From: JACCZX01 sp040003315
Lineage (GTDB): Bacteria > Pseudomonadota > Gammaproteobacteria > Burkholderiales > Burkholderiaceae_F
DNA length: 19,486 nucleotides
NCBI GenBank assembly: GCA_040003315.1
Contig: JBDUCU010000050.1
Location: 1-19,486, forward strand
Direction: 5' to 3'
Positions 6,879 to 14,612 of the stretch are shown piece by piece (the stretch's first letter is position 1; every line of letters begins with the position of its first letter). The notes under the pieces are model-generated. The model saw only the letters and a list, made by a program, of their open reading frames with translations. It did no database searches and was not told the origin of the DNA. A program made the translations under genes and the position numbers.

Positions 6879-7115
6879 TTAGTCGAGTTTTGCGCCGGAC
6901 TCCTTGGTGACAGTGCGATGAACGTCTTGCTCTGAAGTTTTGAACAGCTCGCCCGCCAGATGGATCGCCAACGGACGCGCAAATGCATCAGTGCCCCCAC
7001 CCGGCGGGAACGGCACGATCAACATATTCGGCCTGCTCGGCCAGGCTGTCTGCGCATCAGCCGAAGAAAATGCAGCGGCCAAGAACGCCACCGCGATGGC
7101 TATCAAGATCCTCAT
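6879..7115 (-). pseudogene. Bug/TctC-type solute receptor with a large in-frame internal deletion
   Basis: The 78-residue open frame begins with a signal peptide (about residues 1-22, ending ADAQ) and the classic Bug-family mature start WPSRPNMLIVPFPPGGGTDA (25-44). It ends with FKTSEQDVHRTVTKESGAKLD, which lines up residue for residue with the last 21 residues of full-length Bug receptors (about 320 aa). Roughly 240 residues between about positions 50 and 57 are gone, with the frame kept. TAGGAG lies just before the ATG, so it may still be translated. The receptor cannot fold a ligand-binding domain, so function is presumably lost. In related clusters the receptor sits between the malonyl-CoA decarboxylase and crotonase genes, as here. 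Upstream in-frame codons to 7265 overlap the decarboxylase gene and are not likely used. Confidence 0.8.
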
Positions 7116-7185
7116 GCTGTCTCCTATCTCTATCCGTTGGGCCGCTGCATCTTCGTGCGAACCGCCCGACCGCGTCACACCGGCG

Positions 7186-8487
7186 TTAAACCAACCGAGC
7201 AACTGCCTGGGCATGGACAACATCGCCCTCGAGAAACCGCTCGTGGTACTCCTCGACTTTGGCAAGATCGTACAGGTAGTTAACCATCATTCCGCACGAC
7301 TGGCGCAGGCCGTTTTTCGAAAGATCCGCAGCCCAGTTGATGCGCTGCAGGCGAGCTCCATTTCCCAAATGAAACTTGGCAACCGGGTCGCCTTGGTCCG
7401 TTGGCGAAATGACGCGCAGGTAAATCGACGCAAGCTGGAGCAACGCATTGCGCTCGGCGGTGGTTGCCGCTTCCGGCTTCCAGTTGGCGGTTCGATCCAG
7501 CATCCGGGCCTCGTCGAGGCCGAGCGCGTCGCGCGCTGCTCGCACTTTCATCTGCACGGCCTTGGGTACGATGTCGGCCGCATCGGGTCGGTCGAGCCAC
7601 CGCACGAACCCGGGAATCGGCGACAGGGTGCAAAACGTGCGTATCGAGGCAAATTCCGCATGCAATCGCTCGGCGACGCGCTTGATCAGGAAGTTTCCAA
7701 GCGACACGCCTCTCAAACCAGGCTGACAGTTGCTAATCGAGTAAAACGTCGCCACCTTGAACTGCTTCACATCGATAGGCTGCGTACCCTTCTGGATCAG
7801 CGGCGCGACGGCGTCGGGCATCGTGGGACCGAGTGCCACCTCGACGAATATCAGCGGCTCTTCGGGCAGCTGCGGGTGAAAGAAAGCGAAGCAGCGGCGA
7901 TCGGGTTGCAGACGCCGCCGCAGATCGTCCCACCCATCGATCGCATGCACGGCCTCGTGTTGAATGATTTTTTCCAGCAGCTGCGCCGCCGAATTCCAGT
8001 CGACTTGCTGCATCTCCAGAAATCCTGGGTTGAACCAGGACGACAGCAAGTGACAAAAGTCCGCTTCCACTGCGGCCAGCCGCGAATGCGACGGCAAGAC
8101 ACGCAGCAATTGGCGCCGCATCTGCACGATGACCGCCGTTCCGCCTGGCGCGCGGTTAAGCCGTCGCAGCAGCTCCTGACGCGGGGGTTCCGCAGCTGCC
8201 GTCAGTTGCATCAGCAGCGGCGCAGTAGGGTCTGCGGCGTACTGCTGTGCAGATTGCAGCACCTGCTTGGGGTCGGGCCCGAAATCGTCCTCGAGGTGCT
8301 CGAAGAAGCGTAGCTGCGCGGGCTCGGACAACTCGCCGTAATGGCGCAGCGCCGTTGCTGCGTGCGCTGCGCTGTTGGCCTCCCCGCGTGCCGACAGCAG
8401 GCGCCGGCAGGTGCGCAGAAACGCTTCGAGTTCGCGCTCGACCAGCAGCCGCTCTGCCGCACCTTTTATTGCGTCAAGAACCGGCAT
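7186..8487 (-). CDS. matA: Malonyl-CoA decarboxylase
   Basis: This 433-residue enzyme decarboxylates malonyl-CoA to acetyl-CoA and CO2. It has the two-part family layout: a helical N-terminal domain (about 1-150) and a C-terminal acetyltransferase-like catalytic domain. The conserved block FYSISNCQPGLRGVSLG is at 248-264, followed by NFLIKRV. FCTLSPIPGF at 285-294 carries the serine (S289), and AKFHLGNGA at 370-378 carries the histidine (H373), matching the catalytic Ser/His pair known for the family. SCGMMVNYLY near the C-terminus is also typical. The ATG lies inside the 3' end of lgt (14-base overlap), so expression is probably tied to lgt. With the synthetase downstream it forms a malonate to acetyl-CoA route. 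Confidence 0.95.
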   Translation of the reverse strand: MPVLDAIKGAAERLLVERELEAFLRTCRRLLSARGEANSAAHAATALRHYGELSEPAQLRFFEHLEDDFGPDPKQVLQSAQQYAADPTAPLLMQLTAAAEPPRQELLRRLNRAPGGTAVIVQMRRQLLRVLPSHSRLAAVEADFCHLLSSWFNPGFLEMQQVDWNSAAQLLEKIIQHEAVHAIDGWDDLRRRLQPDRRCFAFFHPQLPEEPLIFVEVALGPTMPDAVAPLIQKGTQPIDVKQFKVATFYSISNCQPGLRGVSLGNFLIKRVAERLHAEFASIRTFCTLSPIPGFVRWLDRPDAADIVPKAVQMKVRAARDALGLDEARMLDRTANWKPEAATTAERNALLQLASIYLRVISPTDQGDPVAKFHLGNGARLQRINWAADLSKNGLRQSCGMMVNYLYDLAKVEEYHERFLEGDVVHAQAVARLV

Positions 8488-9271
8488 GTCTGCGTCGTAA
8501 CCACACGAAGCAAACGATGCCGATGACGATCATCGGCACCGACAGCCACTGGCCGGCAGACATTCCGAGCGGCATGTAGCCATACAACGCCTCGGGCTCG
8601 CGAAACACTTCGCCGATGATGCGCAGCACTCCGTAGAAAATCAGAAACAGACTGCCGACGGTGCCCGCCGCGCGCGGCTTGCGCGAGTAGACCCACAGGA
8701 TTGCAAACAATACAACGCCTTCGAGCAAGAACTGATAGATCTGCGACGGATGACGAGGCAGTGCATCGCCTGCCTGTGGAAACACGACCGCCCACGCCAA
8801 TGATGGATCCGCCACACGACCCCACAGCTCGCCGTTGATGAAGTTGCCGATCCGGCCCGCACCCAGTCCCAGCGGCACCAGCGGCACCACGAAGTCGGCA
8901 ACCCGCAGAAACGACTTGCCGCGCGTCCTTGCAAACACCGCCATCGCAACGATGACGCCGATGATCCCGCCGTGCGACGCCATCCCGCCCTTCCACACCG
9001 CGAAGATGTCGAGCGGATTGGCCAGGTAGTACGACAACGGCCCGTAGAACAACACGTGTCCGAGGCGGCCACCGACGATGGTGCCGATCATTCCGTAGAA
9101 CAACAGATCGTCGACATCCTGCGACGTCATGTCGCGCCACGGATCGCGCGCGCGCAACTTGCCCAGCACCAGGAACAGAAGGAACCCGATCAGGTACATC
9201 AAGCCGTACCAACGGATCGCAAGCGGGCCTATCGAAAGCGCAATGGGATTCAGGTTGTGAACGTAATGCAC
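8474..9271 (-). CDS. lgt: Prolipoprotein diacylglyceryl transferase
   Basis: Lgt is the inner-membrane enzyme that moves a diacylglyceryl group from phosphatidylglycerol to the lipobox cysteine of prolipoproteins, the first step of lipoprotein maturation. The 265-residue protein has about seven membrane segments. It shows the family motifs AIRWYGLMYLIGF near 18-30, GMASHGGIIG (the essential His region), GAGRIGNFINGELWGR (Lgt signature), RHPSQIYQ and LRIIGEVFREPE. The start is GTG with GAGG four bases upstream. It is divergent from ilvD with only 63 bases between the two starts, so their promoters must overlap or nearly touch. It is the first gene of a co-directional block leading into the malonate genes. 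Identification is firm. Confidence 0.97.
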   Translation of the reverse strand: MHYVHNLNPIALSIGPLAIRWYGLMYLIGFLLFLVLGKLRARDPWRDMTSQDVDDLLFYGMIGTIVGGRLGHVLFYGPLSYYLANPLDIFAVWKGGMASHGGIIGVIVAMAVFARTRGKSFLRVADFVVPLVPLGLGAGRIGNFINGELWGRVADPSLAWAVVFPQAGDALPRHPSQIYQFLLEGVVLFAILWVYSRKPRAAGTVGSLFLIFYGVLRIIGEVFREPEALYGYMPLGMSAGQWLSVPMIVIGIVCFVWLRRRHAGS

Positions 9272-9334
9272 GCCGCCTCGCGGAGAAAATGCCGTGCCCT
9301 ATTATTGCTTGATTGACCTGACCCTCCGATACCC

Positions 9335-11023
9335 ATGCCGAACAACGACCGCTCGAAGCACGTGACGCAAGGCGTCGCCCGCTCTCCCAACCGCGCGATG
9401 TACTACGCGATGGGCTACAAGGATGGCGACTTCGACAAGCCCATGATCGGCGTTGCCAATGGGCATTCGACGATTACGCCGTGCAATGCCGGTCTGCAGA
9501 AACTGGCCGATGCAGCGATCGCCGAGATCGTCAGGTGCGGCGCGAACGCGCAAGTATTCGGCACGCCCACCGTGTCGGACGCGATCAGCATGGGTACCGA
9601 AGGGATGAAATATTCGCTGGTGTCGCGCGAGGTGATCGCCGACTCGATCGAAACCTGCGTGCTGGGCCAGTGGATGGACGGAGTCATCGTGATTGGCGGC
9701 TGCGACAAGAACATGCCGGGCGGCGTGATGGCGATCGCACGCTGCAACGTTCCGGCGATCTATGTTTACGGCGGCACCGTGAGGCCCGGCCACTACAACG
9801 GCAAGGACCTCACAATCGTATCGTCGTTCGAAGCCGTTGGCGAGTTCACCGCCGGGCGCCTGAGCGAAAAGGATTTCAAGGAAATCGAGCGACGCTGCGT
9901 TCCAGGATCGGGCTCGTGCGGTGGCATGTATACCGCCAACACGATGAGCTCGTCGTTCGAAGCGCTCGGCATCAGCCTCTTGTACTCGTCGACGATGGCC
10001 AATCCGGATGATGAGAAGGCGACCAGTACGGCCGAAAGCGCGCGCGTCCTGGTCGACGCGATCAAGAACCAGCTGCTGCCGCGCCAGATCATCACGCGCA
10101 AGTCAATCGAAAACGCGGTGTCTCTGATCATGGCGGTCGGCGGCTCGACCAACGCAGTGCTGCACTTCCTCGCTATTGCGCACTCGGCCAGTGTCGAGTG
10201 GACGCTGGATGACTTCGAGCGCGTGCGCCGCAAAGTGCCGGTGCTCGCCGATCTGAAGCCGTCGGGGCGCTATGTCGCAACCGACCTGCACAGGGCCGGC
10301 GGCATTCCGCAAGTGCTGAAAATCCTGTTGGTGAACGGGATGTTGCACGGCGACTGCATGACGATCACTGGCAAGACGATGGCCGAGATGCTGGCCGATG
10401 TTCCCGCCGAGCCGCGCGCGGATCAGGACGTTATCCGGCCATTTTCGAATCCGATGTATGCGCACGGGCATCTGGCAGTCCTGAAGGGCAATCTCGCGCA
10501 GGAAGGATGCGTGGCGAAGATAACGGGGTTGAAGAATCCAGCGATCACGGGCCGCGCGCGCGTCTTCGATTCGGAGGAGGCAGCGCTCGATTCGATCCTT
10601 GCTGACCGCATCCACCCAGGCGACGTGATGGTGATCCGCTACGAAGGGCCCAAAGGCGGACCAGGCATGCGCGAAATGCTGGCGCCGACATCTGCGCTGA
10701 TCGGAAAAGGCCTGGGAGAAAGCGTGGGGCTGATCACTGACGGCAGATTTTCCGGTGCCACATGGGGCATGGTGGTTGGTCACGTTGCTCCGGAGGCGTA
10801 CGTGGGTGGCAACCTAGCGCTGGTCCACGAAGGCGACTCGATCACGATCGATGCACACAAACTGCTGCTGCAGCTCAACGTGACCGAAGACCAGTTACAC
10901 CGGCGCCGCGCGTTGTGGAAGCAGCCAGCGCCGCGGTATACGTCCGGGGTGTTGGCGAAGTTCGCGAAAATGGCATCAACTGCCAGCAAGGGCGCGATTA
11001 CCGACGAGCATCTATTCGACTAG
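9335..11023 (+). CDS. ilvD: Dihydroxy-acid dehydratase
   Basis: IlvD dehydrates 2,3-dihydroxyisovalerate and 2,3-dihydroxy-3-methylvalerate to the 2-oxo acids that become valine, leucine and isoleucine. The 562-residue length fits the shorter [2Fe-2S] class. Three cluster cysteines are present: C50 in TITPCNAG, C123 in GGCDKNMPGG and C195 in GSGSCGGMYTANTM. The lysine next to the second cysteine (K125), which becomes carbamylated and binds Mg in the family, is kept, as is the catalytic serine in TDGRFSG (S473). The ATG has only a weak ribosome binding site; a TATTAT stretch at 9300-9305 could be a -10 box with a short leader. It converges on the small Trp-rich gene with a 15-base gap. Identification is firm. 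Confidence 0.97.
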   Translation: MPNNDRSKHVTQGVARSPNRAMYYAMGYKDGDFDKPMIGVANGHSTITPCNAGLQKLADAAIAEIVRCGANAQVFGTPTVSDAISMGTEGMKYSLVSREVIADSIETCVLGQWMDGVIVIGGCDKNMPGGVMAIARCNVPAIYVYGGTVRPGHYNGKDLTIVSSFEAVGEFTAGRLSEKDFKEIERRCVPGSGSCGGMYTANTMSSSFEALGISLLYSSTMANPDDEKATSTAESARVLVDAIKNQLLPRQIITRKSIENAVSLIMAVGGSTNAVLHFLAIAHSASVEWTLDDFERVRRKVPVLADLKPSGRYVATDLHRAGGIPQVLKILLVNGMLHGDCMTITGKTMAEMLADVPAEPRADQDVIRPFSNPMYAHGHLAVLKGNLAQEGCVAKITGLKNPAITGRARVFDSEEAALDSILADRIHPGDVMVIRYEGPKGGPGMREMLAPTSALIGKGLGESVGLITDGRFSGATWGMVVGHVAPEAYVGGNLALVHEGDSITIDAHKLLLQLNVTEDQLHRRRALWKQPAPRYTSGVLAKFAKMASTASKGAITDEHLFD

Positions 11024-11038
11024 CGCCGACGCAGGCGA

Positions 11039-11281
11039 TTAACGCCGCAGGCGTGGATTCTTGTCGACCTCCAGGCGCTTCTTGATCCGGTCGCGCTTGA
11101 TCTTGTCGATTTCGTCGAACGCCTTTTTCTTGTCCATGCCCAGCCGCTTCTCGACCAACTCGAACCACAGGAAACCGACGACGAACGGAAGCACGACCCA
11201 CCACCACGAAATGGCGCCAAAGACGCTGATATCCAAGGCTTTCAACAGGATGAGCGCTACGCCGGCCCAGATAAACCACAT
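11039..11281 (-). CDS. Small Trp-rich membrane protein (TIGR04438-like)
   Basis: This 80-residue protein has two hydrophobic segments (about 2-22 and 23-42) rich in aromatics, with WWWVVLPFVVGFLWFE at 26-41. A highly charged tail follows (KKKAFDEIDKIKRDRIKK, with more Arg/Lys to the end) that would form a cytosolic amphipathic helix. Length, tryptophan-rich hairpin and charged tail match the small Trp-rich family found in betaproteobacteria, whose function is unknown. AGGTGA lies just upstream of the ATG and supports the start. It converges on ilvD and is divergent from the cytochrome c gene. Confidence 0.85.
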   Translation of the reverse strand: MWFIWAGVALILLKALDISVFGAISWWWVVLPFVVGFLWFELVEKRLGMDKKKAFDEIDKIKRDRIKKRLEVDKNPRLRR

Positions 11282-11464
11282 GGTGTCACCTATTGCTGAC
11301 TGACTGAATGCGAATATAGCCCTCGACAAGGCTGAGTCACGCCGCGTATTTGGGGTCAACCGCTTGGGGGCTTTGCCGTTAAACTTAACCTGAGACCGAA
11401 GTCTGCCGCCCGACAAGATCAGGTGCCCAAAACGGGCTGGCGGAACAACAACGCGGAGTGACAA

Positions 11465-11779
11465 ATGAGCAAAAATCTCGCAGGTGCCGTTATGGTTGCG
11501 TGCGGCATGCTGACGATTGCCGCGCCGGCATTCGCCAGCGCAGAGCTGGCCAAACAGAAGAACTGCCTTGCGTGCCACGCCGTCGACAAAAAGCTGGTTG
11601 GCCCTGCCTATAAGGACGTTGCCGCCAAGTACAAGGCCGACAAGAATGCCCCGGCCACGTTGGCGAAGAAGATCCGCGAGGGCGGCGTCGGCGTCTGGGG
11701 TCAGATTCCGATGCCTGCCAACCCTCAGGTCAACGAGCAGGAAGCACAAGCGCTCGCCAAATGGGTGTTGTCGATGTAA
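11465..11779 (+). CDS. Periplasmic class I cytochrome c (c551/c552 type)
   Basis: This 104-residue protein is a small monohaem electron carrier of the periplasm. A signal peptide of about 25 residues (hydrophobic core then PAFA-SAE) is followed by the haem-binding site CLACH (C34, C37, H38). GPAYKDVAAKY lies at about 47-57, and the probable axial methionine is M83 in IPMPANP. These are the standard landmarks of cytochrome c551/c552. The ATG follows GGAG in GCGGAGTGACAA. A strong intrinsic terminator follows the stop, so the gene is probably a single-gene unit. The partner oxidase or reductase cannot be inferred from the neighbours. Confidence 0.95.
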   Translation: MSKNLAGAVMVACGMLTIAAPAFASAELAKQKNCLACHAVDKKLVGPAYKDVAAKYKADKNAPATLAKKIREGGVGVWGQIPMPANPQVNEQEAQALAKWVLSM

Positions 11780-11799
11780 CGCATTTCCGATTCAGACAA

Positions 11800-11826
11800 G
11801 GGCGCAATTTGCGCCCTTTTTTGTTT
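11800..11826 (+). terminator. Rho-independent terminator after the cytochrome c gene
   Basis: GGGCGCAA-T-TTGCGCCC (11800-11816) forms a perfect GC-rich stem and is followed at once by six Ts, a G and three more Ts. It lies 20 bases after the cytochrome stop codon. Its complement could also help stop transcription of the convergent dadA-type gene that ends at 11847, though the T-tract favours the plus strand. Confidence 0.92.
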
Positions 11827-11846
11827 GAACTGGGCGAGAGTACGGT

Positions 11847-13103
11847 TTACGGCACGCGAGACGGCAACTGCACCGCGGTCGGATAACCGCTGACCAGATC
11901 AGCGATCACCTGACCGCTGCCGGCGGCCAGGGTCCACCCCAGCGTTCCATGGCCAGTGTTTAGGTACAGCCCCTCAATCACGGTGGCCCCCAGGTATGGC
12001 ACGTTCGACGGCGTCAGCGGGCGCAATCCGGCCCAATAACGCGGCTGCGAAAAATCGCATGCGCCGGGAAACAGCGTTTGAGTGCGCCGCGTCAGTGCCT
12101 CGCACCGCGCTTGGTTCAGTTCGAGTCCAGCACCCCCGAGCTCGACCGTACCCGCGACGCGTAAACGCTGATCGAAACGCGAAAATACGATCTTGAACTC
12201 ATCATCGGTCAAGCTCACGCTCGGTGCGCGCGTCGAGTCCGTGATATCGAACGTTGCCGAATATCCTTTCGCGGGAACGATCTGCAAGTGAATCCCGAGT
12301 GGGGCCAGCAGCGCGCGCGTGTGCGCGCCGAGGCACGCCACGACCGCGTCAGCACTCAGGCGCGCGATAGAACCGTTGGCACCTACAACGTCTATTCCCT
12401 CGCAGCGGCCATCGCCAATCAACACGCGCTGCACGGTCGTATTCAGTAAAAATTGGGCACCCTGCTGCGCGCACCGCTCGGCGAGCTGCACGGTGTAAGC
12501 GTGCGCATCGCCCGACTCGTCTTCTTTACAATAGTCAGCGCCGACGATGCGGTCACGCACCGGCGCCAGCGCCGGTTCCAGCGCCACCGCTTCGTCCGGT
12601 GAGATCGAGCGTCGATCACAGCCCAGCGAGCGCATTAACGCCGCCGAAGTGCGCGCCAGTTCAAAGTCGGCGGTATCAGTGTAGAAGTGCAGAATGCCGC
12701 GCTCGCTGTGCGGATAGTCGAGCGCGATTTCGGCGCGCAGTTGCTTCAAGACGCTGCGGCTGTAGAGCGCAAGGGCTACCAGCCTTCGCGTATTTTGCGC
12801 AGCACGCGCAGCCGTACATTCGCGTAGAAAAGCCAATCCCCAAGCCCACTGCTCGGCACTAAAGCGCGGGCGAAATAGCAGCGGAGCTTCCTCTCGGCCA
12901 AGCCATTTCAGCACCTTGCGCGGAGCTCCGGGATTAGCCCACGGTTCAGCGTGGCTGACTGAGATCTGGCCGCCGTTGGCGAAGCTCGTCTCGCGGCCGG
13001 CGCCTGTTTGCCGCTCGATCACAGTGACATCGTGTCCGGCCTGACGCAGGAACCAGGCACACGTCACACCGACCACGCCGGCGCCCAACACGAGCACGCG
13101 CAA
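11847..13103 (-). CDS. dadA: D-amino-acid dehydrogenase (DadA-type FAD oxidoreductase)
   Basis: This 418-residue FAD-dependent enzyme of the DAO/DadA family would oxidatively deaminate D-amino acids to 2-oxo acids at the inner membrane, passing electrons to the respiratory chain. The dinucleotide-binding fold VLGAGVVGVTCAWFL starts at residue 5, with the ribose-binding Glu in VIER. Family landmarks are TSFANGGQISVSHAEPWANP (39-58), GLRPLTPSNVPYLG near 365 and NTGHGTLGWTLAAGSG near the end. The start is TTG, supported by GGGAG about six bases upstream; no ATG is better placed. It is divergent from the ABC transporter receptor gene across about 196 bases. DadA is the best match, but another amino-acid or sarcosine-type oxidase of this family is possible. 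Confidence 0.9.
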   Translation of the reverse strand: MRVLVLGAGVVGVTCAWFLRQAGHDVTVIERQTGAGRETSFANGGQISVSHAEPWANPGAPRKVLKWLGREEAPLLFRPRFSAEQWAWGLAFLRECTAARAAQNTRRLVALALYSRSVLKQLRAEIALDYPHSERGILHFYTDTADFELARTSAALMRSLGCDRRSISPDEAVALEPALAPVRDRIVGADYCKEDESGDAHAYTVQLAERCAQQGAQFLLNTTVQRVLIGDGRCEGIDVVGANGSIARLSADAVVACLGAHTRALLAPLGIHLQIVPAKGYSATFDITDSTRAPSVSLTDDEFKIVFSRFDQRLRVAGTVELGGAGLELNQARCEALTRRTQTLFPGACDFSQPRYWAGLRPLTPSNVPYLGATVIEGLYLNTGHGTLGWTLAAGSGQVIADLVSGYPTAVQLPSRVP

Positions 13104-13185
13104 TGTTGACTCCCGTCAAATGGGTTAGTGTACGAAGCGCGTCACTGCCGGCCGAACGTGAATTCGGCGATTGGCCGACGCTCGC

Positions 13186-13213
13186 TTGCCGCGCTTTCCA
13201 CCGTGAGTACAAT
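13186..13213 (+). promoter_or_regulatory. Predicted sigma70-type promoter for the ABC receptor gene
   Basis: TTGCCG (13186-13191) and TACAAT (13208-13213) are separated by 16 bases and lie about 87 bases upstream of the receptor ATG. Both hexamers are close to the consensus and are the best pair in the dadA/receptor intergenic space. No operator is obvious. On the minus strand a TACACT box around 13126-13131 could serve dadA, but its -35 is weak. Confidence 0.55.
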
Positions 13214-13299
13214 TCTGCCGTTCGTCTGCCTGGCCCCTCCAATATCGTCTGGCGCTGCGGGCATTGCTGCACAACATTAAGCCGAGGAGAAAACAAACC

Positions 13300-14496
13300 A
13301 TGAACCATCAGTTTTTGAGATTCGCACCCGTGGCGATTGCCGCCGCGTTAGCGCTGACAGCTTGCAACCGGCAAGAGCCCCCTGCTACCAAGACAGCGGC
13401 CCCTGCGCCCGCGCCCGCCAAGGCGGCCGGTTCGGACGTGGTCAAAATTGGTCACGTCGGCCCGATCTCGGGCGCCATCGCCCACTTGGGTAAGGACAAC
13501 GAAAACGGCGCACGACTCGCCGTTGAGGAGATCAATGCCGCCGGTGGCGTCAAGCTCGGCGACAAGACCGTCATGCTCGAGCTCGTGACCGGCGACGACA
13601 AAGCCGATCCGAAGGACGGCACATTGGTCGCACAGAAGATGATCGACGAAGGTGTTGTCGCGGTCGTCGGTCATTTGAATTCGGGCACGACGATCCCGGC
13701 GTCGAAGCTGTATTCGGACGCAAACCTGTCGCACATTTCGCCGTCAGCCACCGCGGTCAAGTTGACCGAACAAGGATTCAAGACCACGTTCCGCGTGGTT
13801 GCCCGCGATGACAAACAAGGTGCCGCGCTCGCTAATTTTGCCGCCGGCCCTTTGAAGGCGAAAACCGTTGCGATTATCGACGACCGCACACCCTATGGCC
13901 AGGGTCTCGCTGACGAATTCGAAAAGTTCGCCAAGGAAAAAGGAATAAAGGTCGTTGGCCGTGAATTCACGAACGACAAAGCGAGCGATTTCAACGCCAT
14001 TTTGACCAAGGTGCGCTCGTTGAAGCCCGATGTGGTGATGTACGGCGGAATGGACGCCACCGCCGGCCCGATGGCCAAGCAGATGAAACAGCTTGGCATG
14101 AAGTCGACGCTGATCGCAGGTGACGGCGTCTGCTCGCCAGAGTTCATCAAGCTGGCCGGCAATGCAGCCGGCATCCTGAAATGCTCGAACGCCGGCGAAG
14201 CCGTTGAGAAGCTTGCCAAAGGCGCAGATTTCGTCGCGAAGTACAAGAAGCGCTTTAACACCGACGTGCAGGTATATTCGCCGTATAGCTACGACGCCGT
14301 GTATGTCATTGTCGAAGCGATGAAAAAGGCCGGCAAGGCCGATCGTGCTGCGATCACCACCGCATTGCGCGACACCAACTATGACGGTCTGACCGGGAAG
14401 GTTGCCTTTGATGCCAAAGGCGACATCAAGGACGGGGCCATTTCGATGTTCGAAGTGAAAGACGGCAAGCTCTCGTACGTCTCGACTGTTCGCTAA
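13300..14496 (+). CDS. livK: Branched-chain amino acid ABC transporter substrate-binding lipoprotein
   Basis: This 398-residue receptor is the Leu/Ile/Val-binding-type component of a HAAT-family ABC importer. It starts with a signal peptide ending in the lipobox LTAC (C22), so it should be lipid-anchored rather than free. An Ala/Pro-rich linker (about 27-42) separates the anchor from the domain. The periplasmic-binding fold begins VVKIGHVGPISGAIAHLGKD, with the ligand-region motifs HLNSGTTIPAS and ISPSATAVKLTEQG. It continues with DDRTPYGQGLADEFEKFAKE and YSPYSYDAVYVI. The ATG at 13300 follows AGGAG about 10 bases upstream; a TTG at 13264 is out of keeping with a signal peptide. Leu/Ile/Val is the family default; the true ligand is not proven. 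Confidence 0.94.
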   Translation: MNHQFLRFAPVAIAAALALTACNRQEPPATKTAAPAPAPAKAAGSDVVKIGHVGPISGAIAHLGKDNENGARLAVEEINAAGGVKLGDKTVMLELVTGDDKADPKDGTLVAQKMIDEGVVAVVGHLNSGTTIPASKLYSDANLSHISPSATAVKLTEQGFKTTFRVVARDDKQGAALANFAAGPLKAKTVAIIDDRTPYGQGLADEFEKFAKEKGIKVVGREFTNDKASDFNAILTKVRSLKPDVVMYGGMDATAGPMAKQMKQLGMKSTLIAGDGVCSPEFIKLAGNAAGILKCSNAGEAVEKLAKGADFVAKYKKRFNTDVQVYSPYSYDAVYVIVEAMKKAGKADRAAITTALRDTNYDGLTGKVAFDAKGDIKDGAISMFEVKDGKLSYVSTVR

Positions 14497-14514
14497 TCAC
14501 TACAGCGTGATCAA

Positions 14515-14542
14515 ACGGCGCCCCGCGGGCGCCGTTTTTTTT
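14515..14542 (+). terminator. Intrinsic terminator between the receptor and permease genes
   Basis: A 9-10 bp GC-rich stem (ACGGCGCCC, a short CGC loop, GGGCGCCGT) is followed by eight Ts. It lies 18 bases after the receptor stop codon and about 70 bases before livH. A partial terminator here would give more receptor than permease transcript, a known design in binding-protein-dependent importers. Alternatively livH has its own promoter; none is obvious in the short gap. Confidence 0.9.
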
Positions 14543-14612
14543 ATGTGAATCCGGTCGGCCTTGCTACGATGCCGCCGACGCTATGGCGGGACCAACCCGT
14601 AGGGGATCGCGG

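Noticed and set aside
6940..8313. Long 457-codon plus-strand ORF
   Set aside because: It is antisense to malonyl-CoA decarboxylase, whose protein is clearly conserved. The product is Arg/Gln/His-rich and has no family motifs, as expected for a shadow frame in GC-rich DNA.
9272..9334. Regulatory operator between lgt and ilvD
   Set aside because: The 63-base gap must hold two promoters, and a TATTAT box is present. No inverted repeat or leader peptide for branched-chain amino acid attenuation could be identified.
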